Of a DNA stretch of 64,000 bases, positions 46,067 through 57,582 are shown piece by piece (position 1 is the stretch's first letter; each line of letters begins with the position of its first letter). Source of the stretch: Aaosphaeria pasadenensis (taxonomy: Eukaryota; Ascomycota; Dothideomycetes; Pleosporales). The position numbers were made by a program, and so were the translations under genes. Location: positions 434,001-498,000 of the forward strand of contig JAKLMB010000017.1 in assembly GCA_022813625.1 (NCBI GenBank), written 5' to 3'. The notes beneath the pieces are model-generated. The model was given only the letters and a program-made list of their open reading frames with translations, was not told the origin of the DNA and ran no database searches.

Positions 46067-47345
46067 ACACATTCACGGCGACATGGAGGAACGTAATGGC
46101 CTGAGGGTGGTGGTGCTGGCGGCTGGTAATAATGACTTTAATGAATCACGAAAGCAGTATAATGTTTGGCTACCTAGGTACCTACTCTATCATAAAACAG
46201 TAATGACGATCAATGACAGATCAGAGAAATAGATACCCATTTGTCGCAGTAGCTGGAGCACCAACCAACCGTACCTACATTCTTCCGCGTCGCCACCGTA
46301 TGAGCAAGGCAGCGAGCAGCGCAGCGTGTGCAAACACTTCCCCAACACATTGTACACTACTTGTAGCACCTCCCCTCACCATGTCTCACGCCTGGCGGTG
46401 GATGCGTTGCCATCCATTGTCTCAACGCCTTACCGCGACCGTTTGACTCAGCGCAGGAGCCAGCAGTTGGCGACTTGCGAAGAAAAAAGCCACCGAAGCG
46501 TGGCATACGGACAAAGGGGGCGGCCAAACGTGAGCCTAGCGTGAGTGTGCGCCTGATAGGGATTTGTTTTGTCTCGCACGCAATGTATGTGTGGCTTTGT
46601 TTGGGGGGGTTTGTGTCTGGGACAGAGGAAAGATTTTACATGTACACACCAAGCATTGTTTTGGATCAGCCAGCGAAACGGCTAGCTAGCTGGCCAACCA
46701 GTGGTATGGGCGCGAGAAGACTTTTTGTATGGATTGTTATTATTGATCTGGATCGCGTCCGTGGGAGGGGGAGCAAACGGGGGGTTCTTGGGTGTGTTTG
46801 AAACAGGAAGAGAGACACAAACAACACAAACGCGAGGTTTGCTATGTTGACCACGCCAGCTGGTATGCATGTATACACGCACAACACGGCGAGTAGATAG
46901 GATGGGAGATGAGAGGGAAAGGGAAAAAAAGACTGGACACATTCAGGACGCAATAATGGCAGAGGATAGACAATGCAGGATGATGGTACGACAGCTATGT
47001 GTGCATCAGGCTGAACGAACCAAGGTAGCTTGCGGTGTGCAGCAGCGGGAACTAAATATGGCCATTGACCACCAGCCAGGACGGCGGTAAGAGACGGCGG
47101 CCGACAAATAAGAATCCAGCGTTCATGGTAATACGTGCCCATGTACCTATAACCTACCTAGGACATATCACTTCTAACCTTCACGACTTCCTCTCAAGCT
47201 TAAATCAACGACCACCAACGACCACCCACGACAAACTATATATCCTACACTCACTCATCGCTCAGTCTCTACCTGGCCAACAACTCTCTTCACTCACCTG
47301 GATCTCAACTCTCACTTCCACCCTTGAAAAGAAAGAGAAGCAAGG
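46067..47345. other. Intergenic
   Basis: 1.28 kb between abaA and the dsRBD-like gene. The last 150 bp is CA/CT-rich, as expected of a 5' leader. No gene is seen. Confidence 0.55.
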
Positions 47346-48768
47346 ATGGTGGACGTCCTAAGCCCCTCATCCGCCGCCCAGGCACCCGCCAACATCGGAC
47401 CCAGAGCCTCTCCCAACATCTTCACCGTGGACGAATTCCTCAACGGCCATGACTCAATCGACCCATCACCTGCACCATCATCCTCACGCTCTCCCCTCTC
47501 CCCCAAAGGCTCCAAGGCAGGCACCACAGACTCCGCATCGCCGGTCCCCACGCCCATAGGCGCCCGCAGCTCCCGCAACACCATCCAACTCCACGAGAAA
47601 TGCCAAAGTCTCGCGCTTCCCCTGCCACGCTTCGAAACCATCCCCTCGGACGGCCAGACCTGGAGGATGCGAGTCGTAGACTTCCTCGACACGGTGTTCG
47701 AAGAGGAGACGTCGTATGGCAGCAAAGCGGAGGCGAAGGAGGCCGTGAGCGGGTTGGTCCTGGCCTTCATCACCGACCTTGAGGCGAGGGGGAAACTGGT
47801 GAAGCCGACGAAGCAAAAGAAGACGCCCGGGAAGGGGGATGCTGGGTCCCAGAGTCCGCCGCAGAAGGAAGTCCCTGGTCCCAATAACATCGGGCTACTA
47901 CTTGGTAAGAAATATATACAAGACATACTTGACTTAAACCCTAACCCCAACTCCAACCATACATGCTTCCATTCATTCAATCTAACAACGAAACCCCACA
48001 GAATACCAGCACGCGCAGGGAGCACCACAGGCCACATACCACGACTTCTCCCTCGGCACCCGCTTCTCCTGCGTCATCGCCATCGACCTCATCACCAACC
48101 CCATCCCCAATCCAGGCTCCTCCTCTCCCACAACCACCACAACCCAAACCTTCGGCTCCCAAACCCAGCTCTTCCCCTCCAAGAAATCCGCCCGCCAATC
48201 CGCAGCCGGCCTCGCAATCCAACACATCAAGGCCCTCGGCCTCTGGCCCTCCTCCCTCACCGACGACGCCGCCACGGGAGGCATCCGCAAGAAACCCCGG
48301 AAATCAAACCCCAACCCCACCTCCCCGCCATCACCCTCCGACCAACCCTCCAGCAGCTCCAGCCAAGTGCACCTTGCCACGCAACTCGCCCTGTCCCTCG
48401 GCCTCGGCGCCCCGGAGTACCGCTTCGACACGTCCACGCCCTCCGCCGTGGAAGCAGCGCTGTCGGGCTTCCACACCGTGGCGTGCTTTTTCAACAGTGG
48501 AGGTGGTGAGCACGGGGGTCCGATCGGCGAGGTGAGGCATGTGTTTGGGCGGAGGAAGGCGAAGGAGGAGTGTGCGCGTGGGGTCGTGGAGTACCTTTCG
48601 CGCGTGCGGGACGAGAGGAGGGGGGATGCGGGGAGGGCGGTGAAGGAGGTGGAGGCGCAGAGGGAGGGGGAGAGGGATGATGAGAGGGATGTTATGGCGC
48701 AGTTGAGGAGGGAGTTGGGGTTTAGCGACAGTGAGGAGGAGTTTGAGGATGCGGTTGAGGGGGTGTAA
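47346..48768 (+). CDS. Protein with three dsRBD-like repeats, no catalytic domain
   Basis: Two exons, 47346-47904 and 48002-48768, give 441 residues; the 97-nt intron splits a Glu codon. Three segments have the alpha-beta-beta-beta-alpha look of double-stranded RNA-binding domains: about 80-145 (LHEKCQSLALPLPRFET...YGSKAEAKEAVSGLVL), about 186-275 (EYQHAQGAPQATYHDFS...FPSKKSARQSAAGLAIQHI) and about 345-410 (ATQLALSLGLGAPEYRF...RRKAKEECARGVVEYL). The KKSARQSAA and KAEAKEA strings match the helix-2 lysine/alanine signature. There is no RNase III or helicase region. It may be an RNA-silencing or RNA-processing cofactor, but that is inference. The C-terminal 50 residues are charged. Confidence 0.7.
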
Positions 48769-49040
48769 GGGGCAGGGAGGGGGAAGGTGAGGGGGGAGGT
48801 TATATCATGGATGGCGATTTTTTTTTTTGGCTTCATAGCGTGGGGATATGAGCATATCATGGCATTGGTATTAGCGTTGGTATTAGCATAGGAAGGAAGG
48901 AACGGTATGGCATGGTATGGCATGAAATGGCATGGCAGCACATATGGACGTCAGGTAACCAAGTAGAAGAAGGCCTTCTACGAATATCAAAATCATTTTT
49001 CTCAAATGCTTCGTCACGTTGACTTCTTGTTCCCGTTCCC

Positions 49041-49073
49041 GTTGCAGTTGCAGTTGCAGTTTCAGTTGCAGTT
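49041..49073. repeat. (GTTGCA)n tandem repeat
   Basis: Five units of a six-base repeat, one of them altered (TTTCAG). It lies in the 3' intergenic region. Confidence 0.8.
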
Positions 49074-49108
49074 CAATTGAAGTTACGATCCCATTGCATT
49101 ACATACAA

Positions 49109-49131
49109 ATCCCATCCCATCCCATCCCATG
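49109..49131. repeat. (CCCAT)n tandem repeat
   Basis: Four to five five-base CCCAT units between two convergent genes. Confidence 0.75.
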
Positions 49132-49789
49132 GGAAAGGGACAGGGAAAACCACGAAACTAAAATAAGGAAATGAAAGATTCACACGGCGTCCATACGTTC
49201 CTGTCCGGTTCGTTCCTGGTGTCATGATGGATGGGAAGGTTGGACATTTGAACAGAAACAGATAATCGATTGGTAGTTCTCCTTATCCACGTCTCTGACC
49301 CCTGAGCGTGACGGACATGTCATTTCCCTACGTGAGAGGAACAACGGCAACGGAAGTGAAAGATATGGTCCGAAGAAGACAGCGGCATGGCAAGAAAACG
49401 ATTTGGACAGAGGTATTCCGTACTAGCACCAGTACCACCGACGACGAAGACGACACAATGCAAGACAGGCGAGAGGCGCGAGAGGAAAGCATACGAAAGA
49501 AAAGAAACGACTTTTCCGATTTCATTTGGCTGGGAGAGAGGGAAAAGAAGAGCAACAAAAAAACTACCCGTCCGTTTCCTTTTACGCCGAATCCAAGTCA
49601 AGTCGAGCAAAGTACCCCTTCAGTTACGACCACTGCCATGGTCTGTCTCAGAGGGGATCTTCACGTTCGACATGGGCGTATGTAGCTCGTGATGCCAGGC
49701 AGGTTCCAGCAACAAATTGTGCGGGCAAGGGGAGAGGCGCGCGTATATTCAGGCATGAAATGATGGGAGCATGGTCTGTCTCCTCACGC

Positions 49790-51478
49790 TCAAGCAGCAG
49801 CGACCTCGCTCTTGCGCTTGCTGCGGTCGCGCTTCTTAGGTGCGGGCTTGGGATCAGCGGCAGGGGTCTCGGTGGTGGCCTCTGGCTCAGCGGCGTTGCG
49901 GGTGCTGCGGCTCTTTCCCTTCTTCTTGCTCTCCTCAGCGGCGGGCTCGGCGGCAGCGGCGGGTGCGGGTGCAATGGCCTGGGGAGCGGCCTTGTCGGCG
50001 GCCTTCTCCTTCTTCTTCCTGTCCTTCTTGGCGGGAGTGGCCGTCTCAGCGGCGGGAGGGAGGATGGGAGTGCCAGTCTGCTTGCCACCGGCGGGGAGGG
50101 GAACCGGAGAGCGGGCAGCGGCTGGAGCAATGGCGACGTGGTTGGCACCATTGAGGGCGGAGCTGGCGGCGGCGGTCTTCTGGCGCTTGTTGGGGCGGGG
50201 GGTCTTGTTGGCTGGAGCTGGCGGGGTAGCTTCTTTGGCAGCAGCGCCGGCCTCGTCCTCGGATTCAGATAGCTCCGTCTCGAGGGCTCCCACCTCCACC
50301 TCCACCTCGTCCTCCTCGAGATCCTCAACGGCAACGCCCGTCTTGGCTTTGTAGGCCTCCATATCGATATTGAACTGAACCATGGAATCGCGGTAGGATT
50401 GCTTCCATTTCTGTCGTGTCGTTAGTAAAATTGCTCTGCCACACACATACAAGGGGAGGACGAGATGCGCAAAAGAATATGTGCATCTCCGTCCCATCAC
50501 GTCCTACTCACCTCCTTGTCCTCTTCATCCATCTCGTTCCAGCGCTTCGTCACCTCGAGGTTGACGGCATTGGGCTCGAGCTTCGCGCCGGCTTCCAACT
50601 CGCGCTCGAGGTCGGCCTTGACGATGGGTCGGGCGCTCTGCGCGAAGAGGAATGCGGCGGTCAAGGGTCTCTTGGGCGCATTGGGGTCGCGCTCCTTCTT
50701 CTCCCGCTTGCGCTTCTTCTTGGAGGCCTCCGTGGCGGATGCGCCGGCAGCTGGGGTGGACGCAACAGCCTGGGCGGCATGCGAGCTTGCATTCTGTGCA
50801 GCTTCGGCGGCAGCGTTGGCATTGGCAATGAGGCTTGCTGGGAGCTGGAGGCTCTCAATGGTTGCGCCATCCTCTCGTGCAAGAAGCGATGCGCTGTGGT
50901 TCATGTACGCGCGCAGCAGGATGGAGAGACCCTCCTGGACATGGGTGAGGTTCTGCTGCAGAGTGGTGAGGGCATGGATGACCTGTAGAATCGTGTTAGT
51001 GTATTTGTGTCTGGAGGATTGCAGTTTGCTTCCGCGATGCGCGTCATGGAGGTATCATGCGAGTCGCATGTGACGGCAGAACAACGAGGTTGCGCGCTAA
51101 ACGATGCGCACAGTGAAGCGACATCGAATGTGAAGTCGCGCATTCTCTGCGCAGGAGTGAGGATATAGAGAGAGGGTGGTTGGTGGCGGTGAGGATCGGT
51201 CGCAACGGACATCCAGAGGGGATGTTTTGCGCGGTGCGACGCGACTCATTGTTGTTGAGATGTGATGGTATGGGATAGGGTACGATGTTGTGGGAAGATG
51301 AAAACGCGTGATGAGGCCAAAAGGCGGGCGCGTGATGGTATGAAAACAACAGAGAAGCTCTGAAGGTATCCAAGAGTAGAGTTGAGCAGAATGAACTTAC
51401 CGAGTCTCTGGTGCGATTGAACTGTTCAATAGAGACGAGGACCTCTGCCCTGTCGTGATTCTGGGTCTTCTTTGCCAT
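49790..51478 (-). CDS. HMG-box chromatin protein
   Basis: Three exons, 51478-51401, 50982-50512 and 50410-49790, give 389 residues with all junctions in phase 0. The HMG box lies at about 125-205 and is cut by intron 2: ERDPNAPKRPLTAAFLFAQ ... VTKRWNEMDEEDKEKWKQSY. Ahead of it are about 110 residues with an Ala-rich helix and a basic KKKRKREKK patch, and behind it a Pro/Ala/Lys-rich acidic-basic tail. Single-box proteins of this size with long tails include Nhp10- and Hmo1-like chromatin factors; I cannot choose among them. Intron 1 is 418 nt, long compared with neighbouring genes. A nuclear, non-specific DNA-bending role is inferred. Confidence 0.88.
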
Positions 51479-53605
51479 GATTTGTTTGGCGAGGGAGATT
51501 GGGGATGGGGATGGGGATGAACAATAGAAGGAGGGATGGTGATGGGGTTGAGATGGGGGGTTTGTAGGTGGTTGAAGTTGGGGTGTTGAGGAGGAGAGGG
51601 AGGAGGGAGGAGGGAGGAGAGGGCGATGGAAAGGCGGTCGCAGTTGGGGGGGGAAGGGAAGGGTAAGGGAAAGTTGCAAGGTAAGCGACTGGCGATATTG
51701 TGGGCGGGGTGGGTGGGTGGCAGGTGGTAGTTGAGTAGAACAGGTACTAGGCGCCGGCGTAGGCGAGGACAAGAGCGAAGGGAAAGACGTGCGAGCAACA
51801 ACAAAACAGGAGGGGGGAACGGAGAAAGGAAGAGAAAAAATCGACTGGAGGGACGAGGGGGAGACGGGGGGAGGGGAAGAGACAGAGGCAGAGGCAGCGA
51901 GCCAGAGCTGGTGAGTACGTAAGTGGACAGTGGACGGCGGGCTGTTCGGCGGTTATACCAGGGGAGGGAGGGAGGGAGGGCAGGGCAGGGCAGGCCGGGC
52001 GAGGCAGATCAGATCAGGTCAGGTCAGGTTGTGCGCGTGCGCGTGGCCTCGTTGTGTTATTGTTTTGGTCTGCCCGTCTGTCTGTATTGTTTTCCTCCAG
52101 CAGTCGCGTCTACTGTTTTGGTGAGTGAGTTGGGTTTAGGCGGTAGATCATTGGGTGCCAGCGTCGAGGTCGACGGTAGGGTAGACGGTAGAGAGTTGGT
52201 TGGGTTGGGCTGGCCTGGCTCGGTTGGTTGGTAGGCCGAGTTGGTTGCATGTGGTCGTGGTTCGGTCACTTTGGTGGGTGTGAGTGTGAGTGTGAGTGTG
52301 AGTGTGAGTGTGAGTGTGGGTGTGAGTGTGGGTGAGCCAGCGATCGGGCAAGGAGAGAATTACCCTCTTCGTCCTCAGACTACACAGTGAAGAGTGTAGT
52401 GAACACACAGTAGCAAACCTTCCCTCCCACCTACACACTCTGACGCTTGACGTTTTGAAGTTGGATCCATCCTTCCCCTACCGTGGACACAACATTTTGC
52501 TTGGGCGGTCGTGGTCATCTGCCGTAGGAGCACACAGGTTGACTGCCCTTCCCCTCCCCTCTTCTGTCCCCTTTGAAGCCCTCATCAACTGCTTTCAACC
52601 ACACTGGCTCTTCCGCCCTTCCACTTTCTGCACTCATTACTGTGTAGAGCCACAGAGCCTCTCTGTCTTCGCCCCTAAGCCTAAGACAAGGGACTTGGGA
52701 TCTCGTGTCTCTCTCTGTATGTGTTTGTACCTATAGTCGTCTTTATGCCTATGTCTACCTACGTTGTTTTCCCCTCTCCCCTACCTTAGGGCAGCGGCCT
52801 CCTCTGCTATTCCTCCTCCTAGTCGGTATTCACCGTGTCGCATTATAGCATCTACATGGTATATTGCACTCCAACAATTCTGCTCCACCTGCACCCTCTG
52901 CCTGTGTCTATGCCTATGTCGACATAACACGGTTCGCACTTCAATCATCCCCTGAGGAATCGCGCAGCACCGCACCCTTATTCCAGCGCCGTCGCCATCG
53001 CCAACAGCACACCCTCAGTGTTATACACACACTGCTCGTACTTACCCTCCTGTGCCAGACAGGACTACGTCCCTGTCCTTCATCCGTCTTTGCCCATTCT
53101 ACTTCCCGCTCCGTCACCCACTTCCCCTCCCCCTCCCTACTCTCCCAGCGAACCCTCTCTGAACCCTCCTTTCTAGACCCTGATCTCATCACCATCATTA
53201 CCATTCCCGTTCCCCCGCCTGTTCATCCTTACCCGTATCCCCATCTCACCCCCTTGGGATTGTCAATACTGCTGCCCTAGTGTCCCCTCTCTTTTGCTCT
53301 CACATGCGCACATACAGGTATATATACACGTGCTTAAGGAGCTGCTCAATGATATTACTTCTGCTCATCCTCATGGTTTATATCACGGTGTATAAGGTAC
53401 TTATAGGTAGCAGTATAACACAGTACTTGAGGAACGCGCTTGATTGTTTTCCCTTTCTTTTTCTTTTCCATCCAATCTCTACCTAGATACCTAGTATGGC
53501 GCTTGATATACTCCAACGTAGCGTGTAAAACAGCATAGTACATCAACACCAACATCTCCAATCCCAACAACCGCCTACCCAACAGCCCCAACCACATCCA
53601 CCTCC
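51479..53605. other. Intergenic, repeat-rich
   Basis: 2.1 kb between the HMG-box 5' end and the urease 3' end. 51500-52260 is purine- and GT-rich on the plus strand, then comes (GTGTGA)n, then pyrimidine-rich sequence to 53280. Frames of 60-240 codons on both strands come from this skew and carry no domain I recognise. Confidence 0.5.
52278..52332. repeat. (GTGTGA)n microsatellite
   Basis: About nine six-base units with a few changes to GTGTGG at the 3' end. It lies in the intergenic space. Confidence 0.9.
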
Positions 53606-56600
53606 TCAGTACACAAAATACCCCTGCGTCAACGGCAACGTCTCCGACGGCTCCGCCTCGCACACCACCCCATCCGCCTCCACCGTGTACCTCTCGGCAT
53701 CCACCCTCATCCTCGGCCTCGCGTCGTTGAACTTCATGTCCCGCTTGCCGATGTTCCTGCAGTTCCGGACCGCCTCCACGCGCTTGCGCAGCCCGTAGGT
53801 CGAGATGGCGCCGCTGGCTATGGACGCGGCGGACACGAAGGTTATGCTGCTTTGGGGCACGAGGGGCGCGAACATCGGGCGCATGAGGATGGGCTCGACG
53901 GTTGGGATCGAGGCGTTGGGGTCGCCCTTTTGGGGGGTTAGTACATATGGACTTCGTTTCCTATGATGTTTGAAGAGTGGGATGGGGATGGGGATGGGGA
54001 TAGATACTCACCATCTGCGCGTACGAGCAGAACCCGCTCTTGACGACCAGCTTCGGCTTGACGCCGAAGTTCTGCGGACTCCAGACCACCAGGTCAGCCA
54101 CCTTGCCGACCTCGACGCTGCCGATCAGATGTCCCATGCCCTGCGCGATGGCCGGGTTGACCGTGTACTTGCTGATGTACCGCTTGACGCGGAAGTTGTC
54201 TGCGCCGGTGCCTTGGTCCTCGGGCAGCGTGCCCCTCTGCACTTTGTTCTTGTGCGCCGTGTTCCAGGTGCGCAGGATGACTTCTCCGCAGCGGCCCATG
54301 GCCTGCGAGTCCGACGACATCATCGATATCGCGCCCAGGTCGTGCAGCACGTCCTCCGCCGCGATGGTCTCCGCGCGGATGCGCGACTCCGCGAACGCGA
54401 CGTCCTCGGGGATGTTGCGCGATAGGTGGTGGCACACCATCAGCATGTCGAGGTGCTCGTCCAGCGTGTTGCGCGTGTAGGGACGCGTGGGGTTCGTCGA
54501 GGAGGGCAGCACGTTGTCGTGCTCCACGACGCTGATGATGTCTGGGGCGTGGCCGCCGCCTGCGCCTTCGGTGTGGTATGTGTGGATTGTGCGGTTCTTG
54601 AATGCTTGGATGGTTTGCTCGACGAAGCCGGACTCGTTGAGTGTGTCTGTGTGGATGAGCGTCTGGATGTCGTATTCGTCGCAGACTGTCAGGCAGGCGT
54701 CGATGGCGGCGGGCGTGCTGCCCCAATCTTCGTGGAGCTTGAGGCCACAGACGCCGGCTTCGGCCTGCTGGCGGAGTGGGAGGAGCTCTGCGTCATTGCC
54801 TTTGCCTGTGATGCCGTAGTTGAGAGGTAGCTCGTCGATTGCCTGCAGCATCTGTCTGATGTGGGTTTTACCAGGCGTGCAGGTGGTCGCATTTGTGCCG
54901 GTACTTGGATAAATGTTAGAATGATTCTCACGATCTTCTGGATGAAGTAACATACCTCGGACCTGTGCCGCCTCCCAGCATGGTCGTGATACCAGAAGCA
55001 ATTGCTTCTTCAGCCTGCTGAGGGCAGATGAAGTGGATATGCGTATCGATTCCGCCTGCCGTCACTATACTCTTCTCCGCAGCAATGACATCTGTACAGG
55101 CGCCCACGATGAGGTTCGCGTGCACGCCGTCCATCACATCTGGGTTGCCAGCCTTGCCAATTCCAACAATGATTCCGTCTTTAATGCCAATATCAGCTTT
55201 GTAGATGCCCGTCCAGTCGATAATTAGCGCGTTCGTGATGACAGTATCCAGAGTATCAGCGTCAGACCGGCCACCAGCCTGACCCATCCCTTCTCGCAGC
55301 ACCTTGCCACCACCGAAGGAGCACTCGTCGCCGTAGGTTGTCATATCTTTCTCCACCTTTACCCATAGGTCGGTTGCGCCGAGTCTGACGAGGTCGCCTG
55401 TCGTAGGTCCGAACATGCTGAGGTATGCCTGGCGTTCCATGGTGCAAATGTCGATGTGCGCTTGGTCTCCAACCGGTTCGGGTTCGTGCAAGAATCCTGC
55501 GGCCTTGATGCGCTCTTCCAATCCCTGAATGACCTCCACATCTCCAATGTGGCCCGAGGCCAAACCGTTTCCTCCTTTTATGATTTGCTTTCCCGCAATC
55601 TGTACCAGTGTCACAGTCTTGGTATCTCCAGGCTCGAATCGGACGGAAGTGCCAGCGGGTATATCTAGGCGATAGCCATGGGCTCGGACGCGGTCAAAGG
55701 ATAGCTGGGGATTCGTTTCCACGAAATGGTAATGGGAGCCGACCTAAAGTGACGCAATTGTAAGCTCCATTCTTTGACCGCCATTGTAGAAGCAGACGCG
55801 TACCTGGATGGGTCTATCCCCAGTGCTTTTCACCCTAAGTTTGATCCTGTTGCGCCCCTCGTTCAATCTGATCACACCCGCCTCGCCTTTCACGGCGATG
55901 ACGGCGCCAGGCTGTTTCGTACTCTCGTACAGAGCCGCTTCCGGTAGGGGGAATAGGTCGTTGGAGGGTACGGGGAGGAAAGATCCATAGAGAGCCCTTT
56001 CGAGATCGCCATCATCGCTACTGATGGGATGGTGGACTGTGACAAGATATGTGCCAGAGGGAAAAGTGCCCTCAATCATGAGTTCAGACAGCGAAGTGAC
56101 GACGGATGGAAGGACATGGCGGCGACCGAGCATGGTCTTGCCAATGGCCATGAGATCTGCGACTGTATGATTGCCATCACGGACGAGCTGGAAAAGTTCA
56201 GTGGGAGGATTTCGGGGAGGGCATTGACGGAGATGGAGAAGCTCATACTTCTTGGAGATTGTTTGCAATCAGAGCCTGTGGTGCAATGAGTAATCTACAG
56301 TAATATGTAAAGCCGTGAAGGACTGACTGTAGCTTCTGCGTGGTTCAACTTGACGCCTCGAGCAAGACGACGTTGTGCAAGGACACCGAGTTGAGATATG
56401 ACGAGCTTGTCGAGCTGGGACAGGGATGACGAAACGTTAGCGGGGTAGTGGGTCGCGTGCGAATGACTGGTAGAACGAGTCGAAGGACAATTCAGAGAAG
56501 GTCAGAAAGCCACAACCACGCCCGTGGTCGTAGTCGTGATTGTGGCGGTAAGAAAGTTGACATTGAATTGAAGATGAACACCGAATGATGGTGGTACCCA

Positions 56601-56622
56601 CCTCCTTGGGGCACAATTGCAT
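53606..56622 (-). CDS. Urease (nickel-dependent, single-chain)
   Basis: Seven exons, 56622-56602, 56414-56328, 56275-56249, 56187-55804, 55743-54956, 54903-54012 and 53926-53606, join to 839 residues, the normal length for fungal and plant urease. It hydrolyses urea to ammonia and carbamate in the cytosol after nickel loading by UreD/F/G. Motifs fit jack-bean numbering plus one: carbamylated Lys491 (GLKLHEDWG), His520 (LIHTDTLNE), His546 (YHTEGAGGG), Cys593-His594 (flap) and Asp634 (MMSSDSQ); the HIHFICPQQ pair is near 408-410. Exon 1 codes only seven residues and exon 3 nine. The exon 2 donor is GTCAGT. Two GATAA words lie upstream. Confidence 0.96.
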
Positions 56623-57582
56623 GGTACAGAGTGTCGGACGTCTGTACGTCCCTCTCGTCTGATGTTGTGAGATCTACGCTAGGCAACTTTGGGAATTCGT
56701 CTCGACTCCCTGCAGACTTGGCGGAAGAGGCTCAAGGATGAGATGGACAAGTCTGGTTCCCAAAATAAGGTAACGAGGAGTTGAGTTGACAGAGAGATGG
56801 AAGTAGGTAGGTAGGTGAGTAGATACGAGTAGGTCTAAAGTAGAGCTATGAGAACGAAGACCCCTCCCGCCGTTTCCTAGCTAGCCTGGACTAATCACAG
56901 TAAGGGCGATGTGTGGCATTCAACGGCCATGAGCATCTTTCTTTAGGCTGGACTGTCAAACCCTCATACTGTCTCTTCATGTGTGCGATAAGAGATGCCT
57001 AAGGCCTAAGGCTGCTGATAAGAGCAACCAGAGGCAGCCACCAATTAATGGCGTAAGAAGAATTATAACAAGTACTACCCGCCCTTCCCCTTTAGGCCCT
57101 AGTGCTATTCACTCCCCCACCTCATCGTTCCTCCACCCATAAGACACGACCTTCCAAGAACAGCAGACCATCGATATAGTTGGATACCCTTTGGCCATAT
57201 ATGACGTCCGAATCCGTATCATGTCTTCTTCGTCCTACACAAATCAACCATCAAAACGTCCTGGAAAAGGATCATCTGCCAGAGTAGACAGAATCCGGCA
57301 TCTCAAATGCTGACACCCATCCCACTTGCCTTGTGAGACATTGGCGGTCATGTACGGGCGCGTGAGCCACACCAAGGTGCATGGCCACCGACGTGACTGT
57401 CCACCAAATTGCTATGATGCCTAGTGTTTTCAGAAGACAGAGACTCATTAACAACTCACCGTAGTGTCGGCTTGTGTCATGACTGCCACTCCATAACCCA
57501 CGCATCTTCTACCACGGAGATAACCATATCAAGATTCATCGTTATAGAGTACTGACTATCATCCGTCTTCCTCCCCCGATGA
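56623..57582. other. Divergent intergenic region, possible 5' exon
   Basis: Lies between urease (-) and the unknown gene (+). A frame from the ATG at 57221 (MSSSSYTNQPSKRPGKGSS...) stays open for about 30 codons and could be a first exon of the gene to the right, but I could not find a secure splice link. Otherwise no gene is seen. Confidence 0.4.
56986..57022. promoter_or_regulatory. Paired GATAAG sites upstream of urease
   Basis: CGATAAG (56986-56992) and TGATAAG (57016-57022), in the same direction and 30 bp apart, lie about 365-400 bp upstream of the urease ATG. HGATAR pairs are targets of AreA-type nitrogen regulators, which control nitrogen-scavenging genes in fungi. Regulation here is inferred; the region also serves the gene on the right. 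Confidence 0.3.

Larger units (their letters stand above)
48769..49789. other. Convergent 3' intergenic region with small tandem repeats
   Basis: Contains a T-run near 48830, (TTGCAG)n at 49041-49073 and (CCCAT)n at 49109-49131. No coding region is supported. Confidence 0.6.

Noticed and set aside
47982..48941. 319-codon minus-strand frame, and another at 47312-48037
   Set aside because: Both are antisense of the two exons of the dsRBD-like gene and are low-complexity.
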